Positions 57,174-64,000 of a stretch of 64,000 bases of DNA are shown here, piece after piece. The position numbers and the translations under genes were made by a program. Under the pieces are notes generated by a model that was not told the origin of the DNA, did no database searches, and saw only the letters and a program-made list of their open reading frames with translations. This stretch comes from Cerrena zonata (taxonomy: Eukaryota > Basidiomycota > Agaricomycetes > Polyporales > Cerrenaceae). The DNA lies in contig JASBNA010000023.1 in the NCBI GenBank assembly GCA_038087015.1, positions 186,001-250,000 of the forward strand, given 5' to 3'. Position 1 is the stretch's first letter; the number at the start of each line of letters is the position of its first letter.

Positions 57174-59525
57174 ATGAATAACTTATATAAAAGATATTGT
57201 ATACGACTTGCGTATTCGTACAAGGTTAAGAGTACCATAAGGATGCAATTCAGGTCAAATTCAACGTCAACTGATGCTTTTGGGTCCGATATTAAGACAC
57301 CCAAGTTGAAAGTTAAATGGTTTTATGCTGCTGATATTCCAAACTCCAAGCCTGACTGGTACGAGTATACTAAATCCAAGGAACCCGAGAAGTTTATCCC
57401 GTTTTCCAATTACGATTCATTTCGTTTAGAGAAATGTTACCAATCAATCACAGATCATTCAATTGACCAAACTGTTCAAGTTAGTGAAGATCGCCTTTTC
57501 CAAGTTAATTTGAAAAACTTTGAATTGTCACCAGTTTATTGGGAAGGTCCAGTTTATGAGGTTAGAAGAGGATTTTGGTTTGACTCAAATGGTCTACCTT
57601 TGTCTCATTCTTTAACTCAAATTATTGAAGGTGGTTACCAAGCGAAAAAGCCTTACTTGTACGGAGATGATATTAAAGATACGAAGAGTAAATTATTATC
57701 GAAAATTTCAAAAGAAACTGTCAATAAGTTTAATAAATCAGTTAAGGATAAAAATAAACACCAATTAAAAGAAGCTCAAAAGGAAATAGAGGAGAAAGCG
57801 GATGAAGAATTAAAGTTGAAAGATCAATCCCTCAAGGATATTCAAAGTAAACATCTTGATTTGCTTGACTTAGAAAATGGTAAAACAGTGTTATATTGTG
57901 ATGAAAGAAATGCTGTAATGTTTCCAAGCTCAATGAATAGTGATTTTGAATTAGATGTAATCAGAAACTTTGGTGCTAGCTCAATCTCTTTAATGTCGGT
58001 GGAAAAAATATCTAGAGGGTATACTGAAGAAATGGGTAAAACAATCTTTGATAATCTACCTTCTAACCCATTGCCCGATTTATCGGAAATATTCCATGAT
58101 GAATTTAACGATTCATTTAATCCAAATCAAAAAACTGATGATAAAGATAAAAAATTAGCTGACCGTGAAAAACAAACTAATGACTTGAATAACTTAATGG
58201 ACTTGGAAAATGCCGAAAGCACTTCAAATCGACAAATTGATCATTTAATTCTTTGTATTCATGGTATTGGTCAAGTCTTGGGTCATAAATATGAATCAGT
58301 TAATTTCACTCACTCAATCAATGTTTTAAGATCAACCATGAATAACGTTTATCTTCATGACGATAGATACCAAAAGTTGGCTTATCCTGACAACGATGTA
58401 AATGAAATGAAGGAAAAGGGTGAATTGAAACCCCAATTTAAAAATAATAAAATTCAAGTATTACCAATATCTTGGAGGCATAAAATTGATTTCCATCCTA
58501 CAAGAAAATTACAATCATATGATGAAAATGGTAAGCATAGACTACCTTCATTATCTGAAATAAACGTGGATGGTGTAAAACCTTTAAGAAATATTTTGGG
58601 TGATGTTGTACTTGATGTTTTATTATATTATGAACCAAAATATGTGAATCAAGTTTTTGACGCTGTAATTAAAGAACTCAATAGGGTTTATAAACTCTAT
58701 AAAGAAAAAAATCCAAATTTTAATGGTAAAATCCACATAATGGGACACTCTTTAGGTTCAGCAATATCGTTTGATATTCTTTCAAAACACTTTGAAGAAG
58801 AAAAACCTAATACATTATCATTCGAAGTCGAAAATCTATTTTGTGTTGGATCTCCTGTTGGTGTGTTTAAATTATTAGAACAAACCAACATTAAAGCTAA
58901 ACAATTGATCAATGAAAAGGATCCAGTTAGTGAATTTTGTGTTTCTCCAGAGTGTAAAAATTTATATAACATTTTCCATCCTTGTGATCCTGTTGGATAT
59001 AGAATGGAGCCTTTAGTTTCCCCCCGTTTCGCTAATTTAAGACCGGAGGAAGTTCCATTTGCTATGAAAGGTTTCAATACTCAAATAAAAGGTTTGGCCA
59101 ACCTTGGTGATGAACTTTCTGAAAAATTTATGAAAGCCACCAGTTGGTTCAATAAATCTAAAACCAAAGAGGAAGCGAAGGATATTGAGGTTCCTAAGAC
59201 CACAGAAGAACTAGCATCGGAAGAAAATGCTTTAGGTGATATTATCAAAAACATTACGAAATCTTCCGAGAATCAAGACCCTGATGATATAATCAAAAAG
59301 AAGAGTTTAAGTGAGAAAGACTTACAAGATTTAACAGCTTTGAATAGATCAGGTAGAATTGATTATTCATTACCAATGGGTGTGTTTGATATCTCGCTTG
59401 TTTCAGCAATCAGTGCTCATGTGTCATATTTTGAAGATCAAGATACAGCAGGTTTTATAATGAAAGAAGTTTTGGCATCTGATAAATTGCCAGTTGAAAG
59501 AAAGACGGCCCAAGTTTATAAATAG
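57174..59525 (+). CDS. DDL1: DDHD-domain phospholipase A1 (Ddl1, mitochondrial)
   Basis: Intracellular PA-preferring phospholipase family; the S. cerevisiae member YOR022C/Ddl1 is mitochondrial and acts on cardiolipin and phosphatidic acid. 783 residues from an ATG at 57174. The N terminus (MNNLYKRYCIRLAYSYKVKS) is basic with hydroxylated residues and no acids, a likely mitochondrial presequence. Then come WFYAADIPNSKPDWYEYTK and the WEGPVYEVRRGFWFD segment typical of the family. The lipase motif is IMGHSLGSAISFD with Ser near residue 526, preceded by ILCIHGIGQ. The DDHD metal-binding residues appear in HPCDPVGYRMEP, GRIDYSLP, SAISAHVSYF and FEDQDTAGFI. A charged linker rich in Lys/Glu lies at residues 175-225. 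Confidence 0.9.
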   Translation: MNNLYKRYCIRLAYSYKVKSTIRMQFRSNSTSTDAFGSDIKTPKLKVKWFYAADIPNSKPDWYEYTKSKEPEKFIPFSNYDSFRLEKCYQSITDHSIDQTVQVSEDRLFQVNLKNFELSPVYWEGPVYEVRRGFWFDSNGLPLSHSLTQIIEGGYQAKKPYLYGDDIKDTKSKLLSKISKETVNKFNKSVKDKNKHQLKEAQKEIEEKADEELKLKDQSLKDIQSKHLDLLDLENGKTVLYCDERNAVMFPSSMNSDFELDVIRNFGASSISLMSVEKISRGYTEEMGKTIFDNLPSNPLPDLSEIFHDEFNDSFNPNQKTDDKDKKLADREKQTNDLNNLMDLENAESTSNRQIDHLILCIHGIGQVLGHKYESVNFTHSINVLRSTMNNVYLHDDRYQKLAYPDNDVNEMKEKGELKPQFKNNKIQVLPISWRHKIDFHPTRKLQSYDENGKHRLPSLSEINVDGVKPLRNILGDVVLDVLLYYEPKYVNQVFDAVIKELNRVYKLYKEKNPNFNGKIHIMGHSLGSAISFDILSKHFEEEKPNTLSFEVENLFCVGSPVGVFKLLEQTNIKAKQLINEKDPVSEFCVSPECKNLYNIFHPCDPVGYRMEPLVSPRFANLRPEEVPFAMKGFNTQIKGLANLGDELSEKFMKATSWFNKSKTKEEAKDIEVPKTTEELASEENALGDIIKNITKSSENQDPDDIIKKKSLSEKDLQDLTALNRSGRIDYSLPMGVFDISLVSAISAHVSYFEDQDTAGFIMKEVLASDKLPVERKTAQVYK

Positions 59526-59556
59526 AACGTATATATATGGAATGTACAATCATTAT

Positions 59557-60177
59557 TTATTCTAATAACAAATCATCAATACTTTGCTCAGCATCATGTT
59601 CGATAAGCTTTAACATACCTTCAGGTAAAATAGGGGTGCCTTCTTTATCTAAAACGTAACGAAATGGCATTTCAGTTGATTCGTATTTATTATATTTAAT
59701 TTCTGGATAATCAATGAATTTAATATCTTCAAATTTGATTTGATCTTGTACAATTTTTTGAGTAGTTCTAATTGCAGTATCAGTAGTCATTTGTAAACTA
59801 CCTAATCTTTTACCTGCAAATCCATACTTCTTTCTTAAAATACCTGTTCTGTCAATTCTAGGATGGGAACCCAAAATACCTCCGAATACAAAGTATTCGT
59901 ATTTGGAGGCATCTTCAGGAACCAAGTCTGTCTCTGCAGCTGGATCTAATAAGCAAACCTTTGATTTATCTAATCCATTGTCTATTTCAACACATTCTTT
60001 TGTGGTCCATTGTAAACCCAAGGAAATTAATCTTTCAGGAATATCTTTTTCAGTTGTGTTTGCTGGTAATGAGGTCAAAACAAGGTTTTCTTTTCCAACC
60101 TCTTTGATAATTTGTGTGTATTCGAGGATAACCCATTCGGAGAATCCTTCTTCCATATGCTCTATAATGTACTTCAT
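59557..60177 (-). CDS. SFM1: Sfm1 SPOUT methyltransferase (Rps3 arginine)
   Basis: SPOUT-fold protein arginine methyltransferase that modifies ribosomal protein Rps3. The true start is ATG 60177 (MKYIIEHMEEGFSEWVILEY), which matches the family N terminus; the open frame begins 14 codons earlier at a TTG and is ignored. 206 residues, near the family length of 213. Conserved blocks: SLPANTTEKDIPERL, VCLLDPAAETDL, YFVFGGILGSHPRIDRT, the AdoMet knot segment LGSLQMTTDTAIRTTQ, and IKFIDYPEIKYNKYESTEMPFRYV. It is convergent with DDL1 (31 bp between stops). Confidence 0.93.
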   Translation of the reverse strand: MKYIIEHMEEGFSEWVILEYTQIIKEVGKENLVLTSLPANTTEKDIPERLISLGLQWTTKECVEIDNGLDKSKVCLLDPAAETDLVPEDASKYEYFVFGGILGSHPRIDRTGILRKKYGFAGKRLGSLQMTTDTAIRTTQKIVQDQIKFEDIKFIDYPEIKYNKYESTEMPFRYVLDKEGTPILPEGMLKLIEHDAEQSIDDLLLE

Positions 60178-60405
60178 TCTGCTTGCCTTTTCTCCAATGA
60201 TATTCTTTTTCACAGTCAAAGAGATGATGAACTGAAAAAAAAAAATTTGATATCTTTCTTGCTACTGAAAATTGTACGGATGTTTGTTTGTTGAATTGGT
60301 TGCGAAAGATTCATTACGATGTTTCTACAATCATTAACTAAAACACATAATTAAAATCTATTATTTAACTGAATATACAAATAGGAGAGAGGGAAAACTT
60401 CAACT

Positions 60406-62517
60406 TTATTTCTTGCAGCAATCACCAGTGAATGCCAATCTAGAAGCTTTGTCAAGAGTTTGGAGACCAGGACGGTTACTTTTAACTTCACTGGTAGTTC
60501 TAGCATTCGAAGGACGGAATTGCAAGGCAGCACTTTCCTTGAAGAGATGTCTTGGTCTTAACATAAGATCAAAGATCTCAGTTGGCATGACTGGGAAATC
60601 TTCTGGAGATGGGAAGTGAGTGATACCAAAAGTATGGAAGAAAAGAATATCGGTGTTATCGACATTATCAGTACCTTTACCGACCCATTCTCTCATACCT
60701 CTTGGACCATCACCACTCCATTGAGCGACATGGTCACCAGATGGCCATAATCTACCGTAACCTAAACCTTCATCTTGGTAAGGAACAACTTGAGTAGTGT
60801 TAGCAGCCCATGGAGCTCTCTTACGAACCAAAGAACCTTCTTGAGCTAATAATGGAGGACAGAAGGTAGAAACCAATTTATAAGTAGCTGGTTTACCGGA
60901 GTATTTATTAATGGAAGAAGGATTGAAGATATCCCAAGATCTAGAAGTTTTAGATTCGAAATTGGTAATAGAATCTTTAACAGTTTTGAAAGTATTCTTT
61001 TCAGCGTAAAAAGCATTACCATACATATTTTCAACAGAACCAGTTGGGTATGGAGATGGTTTAGCATCACTGGTAGCAGCAGAGTTATTATCACCATCAA
61101 TTCTTGGATGTAATCTTAAAGAGAATAAATGTTGATGATTATGAGCATTAACTTGAGGATAAACAACGGTACCCCAAGGACCACTTGATTCATCTTCAGC
61201 ACAAACGTAAGTATTCAAGATACCAGTTAATCTAACTTCTAATTTAATGGTACCATCTTGTCTTAAAATCCAGTAAACACAGTATTCATAATTAGCAGCA
61301 GTGAAAATATGAGAAATGATTAATCTTTTACCTCTAACGGTAACAGAGGTTTGGAAATCATCTCTGAAATCAGAATGTTTATATAATAAACCATCATCTT
61401 CTTCGTGAATACAAACAGCATTTTGTAAAGTAGTAGCATTACCATCTTTATCAGGGAAATAATGGTCAAGGTAATGAATAACACCTTTACAATCACAAGA
61501 ACGAGTCAAACTATTAGAACAGTTACCAGCACCATATTCACCAATATCTAAAGCATGTTTACGTTGATGAGGGAAATCTGGAGAACCATAAGGAACAATC
61601 ATTTCACTTAAAGAGATTCTATGGAAAAGAGGTCTTTCTTTACCATGATCATTATAAGTGATATCACTTAAAACAATACCTTCTCTATAATTGAAACCAA
61701 TATGGAATTTAAAGTTTGACCATTCCATAACACGACCGTTCATATTAAAGGAAACCCCTTCAGGTTGAGTAATATTGATTTGTTTATCTTCAACATAACC
61801 AGAAGGATTTTCTTTAGTACCGAATTTTTCAGCAATATGTTTTGGATGGAAAGAAGAGTGTTTATGTTTTGAAACAGGTCTTCTTCTATTTGGAATATCA
61901 ATGAAAATAACCTTCTTTTCATTCATATCAACAATTGGGCAGAAATCTAAAGGATGAGAATATTGAGATTCATCTTCATCAGCTCTAAAATACATAAGAG
62001 CTTGTTGTAATCTTCTAGAAGCACCCCATCTTTCATCATAACCAATAGTCCAAGCATCACAGTAAACTTTATGCATTTCATCTTTACTAATACCACTAAT
62101 TTCACATTGTTTAATAACTTCTGGATTAGATCTAACAATATCTTCGGTACTTTGTAAATCAGCAGGAGTAAGAATTGGTTGAACCCCTTCAATTGATTTA
62201 GATTCAACGACAGCAGAAGCACCAATATCAACAACCCCTTCATGGATACCACTAACACCCAGTTCAACAATGGCAAAATAAGCTAAACGTGGAGGTAATG
62301 GACCATTTTTTTCTTTCCATTGATAGTAAGAATTCTTTTTTGGTTCTTTCAAAGAAACAGTATTGAAAATGATTGAGTGACCAGCAAACTTGTTCTTAAT
62401 GATTGAAGTAGTGAATTGAATTTCTTGAGGAGAAAGAGGATCCAAAGGATGAGCTGGAGCCTTTGGAGGAGTTGAAGCTGATGTAGCTTGACGGGCAAGT
62501 TGTTGTAATCTTTCCAT
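60406..62517 (-). CDS. AMO1: Peroxisomal copper amine oxidase
   Basis: Topaquinone copper amine oxidase that oxidises primary amines to aldehyde, ammonia and H2O2 in peroxisomes, allowing growth on amines as nitrogen source. 703 residues from an ATG at 62517; the closest family I know is Ogataea polymorpha AMO (692 aa). Residues 3-11, RLQQLARQA, fit the PTS2 pattern R-L-x5-Q-A. The topaquinone precursor is the Tyr of TAANYEYC near residue 410 (405 in Ogataea). Copper ligands lie in NAHNHQHLFSLRLHP, with a third His in DILFFHTFGITHFP. The substrate-channel segment IDIGEYGAGN-like block reads ALDIGEYGAGNCSN. The frame is intact. Its start is followed by a 483-bp upstream region. Confidence 0.93.
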   Translation of the reverse strand: MERLQQLARQATSASTPPKAPAHPLDPLSPQEIQFTTSIIKNKFAGHSIIFNTVSLKEPKKNSYYQWKEKNGPLPPRLAYFAIVELGVSGIHEGVVDIGASAVVESKSIEGVQPILTPADLQSTEDIVRSNPEVIKQCEISGISKDEMHKVYCDAWTIGYDERWGASRRLQQALMYFRADEDESQYSHPLDFCPIVDMNEKKVIFIDIPNRRRPVSKHKHSSFHPKHIAEKFGTKENPSGYVEDKQINITQPEGVSFNMNGRVMEWSNFKFHIGFNYREGIVLSDITYNDHGKERPLFHRISLSEMIVPYGSPDFPHQRKHALDIGEYGAGNCSNSLTRSCDCKGVIHYLDHYFPDKDGNATTLQNAVCIHEEDDGLLYKHSDFRDDFQTSVTVRGKRLIISHIFTAANYEYCVYWILRQDGTIKLEVRLTGILNTYVCAEDESSGPWGTVVYPQVNAHNHQHLFSLRLHPRIDGDNNSAATSDAKPSPYPTGSVENMYGNAFYAEKNTFKTVKDSITNFESKTSRSWDIFNPSSINKYSGKPATYKLVSTFCPPLLAQEGSLVRKRAPWAANTTQVVPYQDEGLGYGRLWPSGDHVAQWSGDGPRGMREWVGKGTDNVDNTDILFFHTFGITHFPSPEDFPVMPTEIFDLMLRPRHLFKESAALQFRPSNARTTSEVKSNRPGLQTLDKASRLAFTGDCCKK

Positions 62518-63000
62518 TTCTAGTTAGAGAAGTGAAATAAGTCAATGATAAAAACAATTTTGAAAAATAAAATTTCCCAAGGAATACGCTGGATTTATAT
62601 AATAATAATTTTTTCAAGATTAATCAAAAGATATATATCAAGTAGTAATTTCCGTTATCACTTTTGGGGATGTCATCGCTATAATCAAACCATTTATTGG
62701 CAAATGGTTGCACTCGTTCAGTGTTATCTATTGCCTTATCGGGACAAAACATCCGCTAACAAACGGGTGCTCACCCACCTTCCTAAAGGGGATAGTGTTT
62801 ACGCAGCCAACCAAAAGAAGAAGATCTAACAACCACGATCCAGCAGAATCTTTTCACAGAGCTGCAAAAATAGTAGTTTACGGCCTCTACAATCTATGGT
62901 AGTTGAATAATTAACATTAAGACTATGTACTAAGTGATATATTTTATTCCCTTTTTTTTTTTTATTTCATCAATCATTAAATAGAACTTGTCACATTAGA
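62518..63000. other. AMO1 promoter region
   Basis: 483 bp between two minus-strand genes. It has an alternating AT stretch (62628-62642) and a T run (62955-62964). I did not see CCTCGG or GATA clusters strong enough to name. No gene is visible. Confidence 0.5.
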
Positions 63001-63998
63001 TCAAAAATGGGCAGACTTATTATACCCAATTTTGAATTCAATAATCACAATCCAGATAAAGATGGGCAATAAGAGAAAGCAGGTGAAGTTTGTGACGATC
63101 CAACAGTTGGTAAAGATAGACTTGACCCAGATAAAAGTATTAGTTAAAGAAGTCATTGAATCGTCTAGATTAGTATCATTGATATTGTTAATTGCTGGGC
63201 CTATACTATGTTGCAAATAGTTAATGATGATGGAGGTGACAAAATGACGAGGAACGGTATCTGAAGATTGAATATTTGGGTGAGAAGAATAAGAAATGAT
63301 AGTTTGAGCCATTAACCCCAAGACATTAGTTAAGACATCACCCGATAAAAGAATGAACCAAATTGAGCTAGATAATATGAGGGAACAATAACCCCAGGTA
63401 AAATGACTAGCCATTGAAGTAAGATAAGGGAAATTTTTAAAGTTGGGATGATTTGCAACTTTGATGAATTTATGGAAAACTTCGTAGATATAAAAGGTGA
63501 TCAAGGTATAATATACATGATCAAACTTGATTATTAGCTGATTTGAAGAATATAAAAAGGAGGTTGAATTCAAGTATAATTTTTCTGGTAAAATTGAAAT
63601 GAATAGGATAAAAGTTAAGGTAATCATTATTGATTTTTTCATGATTTTGAAAGAATCAATATGAACAAAATTTTTCAAAATCGGCTTCACTTTCTTCGTA
63701 ACACACAAGTCATTATCCAGGTAACTGAAAGTGGTCAAAGTATTATCGAAGGAGACTTTTTTCTTCAATTTAGTGGAAGAAGAATCATTTGACGTACTCC
63801 CGGAAGTAGATGCATTCATCAAGAGTTTTTCAATATCATCATCGTCAAGCAAGTTTACGCCACTGGTATCATTTGGAGAATGATGGTAGAAACTAGAGGA
63901 TTTGATAAAGGCAATATACTCGATTGCTTTTGATATTGAATTAGCAAATAAATTGAAAAAAATCATTGATATTATGGCAAAAGAAGCTATTCTCAAAT
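63001..63998 (-). CDS. Uncharacterised multi-pass membrane protein (5' truncated)
   Basis: The frame is open to the right edge of the window and the first in-window start is only a TTG, so the N terminus lies outside. At least 331 residues. I do not recognise the family. Visible: a hydrophobic segment at the start (SFAIISMIFFNLFANSI), a hydrophilic acidic/Ser-rich loop (LLDDDDIEKLLMNASTSGSTSNDSSS) and a basic block KLKKKVSFDNTLTTFSYLD. About five more membrane segments follow, such as IMITLTFILFISILP, GYCSLILSSSIWFILLSGDVL and the C-terminal FTCFLLLPIFIWIVIIEF. The end (KIGYNKSAHF) has no retention motif. Confidence 0.6.
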   Translation of the reverse strand, partial: LRIASFAIISMIFFNLFANSISKAIEYIAFIKSSSFYHHSPNDTSGVNLLDDDDIEKLLMNASTSGSTSNDSSSTKLKKKVSFDNTLTTFSYLDNDLCVTKKVKPILKNFVHIDSFKIMKKSIMITLTFILFISILPEKLYLNSTSFLYSSNQLIIKFDHVYYTLITFYIYEVFHKFIKVANHPNFKNFPYLTSMASHFTWGYCSLILSSSIWFILLSGDVLTNVLGLMAQTIISYSSHPNIQSSDTVPRHFVTSIIINYLQHSIGPAINNINDTNLDDSMTSLTNTFIWVKSIFTNCWIVTNFTCFLLLPIFIWIVIIEFKIGYNKSAHF

Positions 63999-64000
63999 CT

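Noticed and set aside
1..64000. CRISPR arrays, bacterial operons, prophage or plasmid features
   Set aside because: The window is eukaryotic nuclear DNA; the repeats found are tandem minisatellites without spacer structure.

Overview
This is a nuclear fragment of a budding yeast (Saccharomycotina). It is AT-rich, almost intron-free and densely packed, and its proteins align end to end with Saccharomyces/Candida families (MET18, RPN14, COG7, PMC1, RAV1, PET191, RSE1, FKH2, SWD1, VPS8, PMA1, SFM1). A POX18-type sterol-carrier protein, a peroxisomal copper amine oxidase and tandem LPX1-like hydrolases point to an alkane/oleate-using, Candida/Debaryomyces-type yeast, probably the CTG clade. That placement is inference: the few in-frame CTG codons I noticed do not settle the genetic code.

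Layout. 1-2.7 kb: 3' part of MET18/MMS19. 2.7-6.4 kb: two tandem LPX1-like peroxisomal hydrolases. 6.7-7.3 kb: RRT14. 7.7-9.3 kb: a vitamin/allantoate-type permease. 9.3-10.6 kb: promoter region with a 73-bp higher-order minisatellite ahead of POX18. 11-17 kb: RPN14, COG7 and the PMC1 calcium pump. 18-19.8 kb: a DHA2 multidrug transporter with a repetitive tail. 19.8-22.3 kb: gene-poor DNA ending in tRNA-Arg(CCT). 22.5-29 kb: an unknown membrane protein, RAV1 and an UNC93-like protein. 29.1-31.7 kb: the longest gene-free stretch. 31.7-38 kb: a group II PLP decarboxylase, PET191 (one intron) and RSE1. 38.4-48.1 kb: FKH2, SWD1, a p24 cargo receptor and VPS8. 48.9-56.5 kb: a class I chitin synthase and PMA1. 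57-64 kb: DDL1, SFM1, AMO1 and a truncated membrane-protein gene.

Functional themes. Four products carry peroxisomal targeting signals: LPX1-like a (SKL), LPX1-like b (PKL), POX18 (PKL) and AMO1 (a PTS2 near the N terminus). The rest are mostly housekeeping: P-type ATPases and V-ATPase control (PMA1, PMC1, RAV1), membrane traffic (COG7, VPS8, p24), chromatin and RNA (SWD1, FKH2, RSE1, RRT14) and Fe-S/respiratory assembly (MET18, PET191).

The most striking property is eleven single-base frame breaks in seven conserved genes: PMA1 (2), VPS8 (3), RRT14 (2), and RSE1, SWD1, FKH2 and COG7 (1 each). Several of these are essential in S. cerevisiae, the reading resumes exactly where homology predicts, and every break can be explained by one base too many or too few, usually in a short homopolymer. 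I read these as consensus indel errors rather than pseudogenes or programmed frameshifting. I did not find a convincing undescribed biological system. The best candidates for a second look are the peroxisomal paralogue pair with divergent PTS1, the repeat-rich intergenic regions, and an unexplained codon-like open frame at 33.4-33.6 kb.
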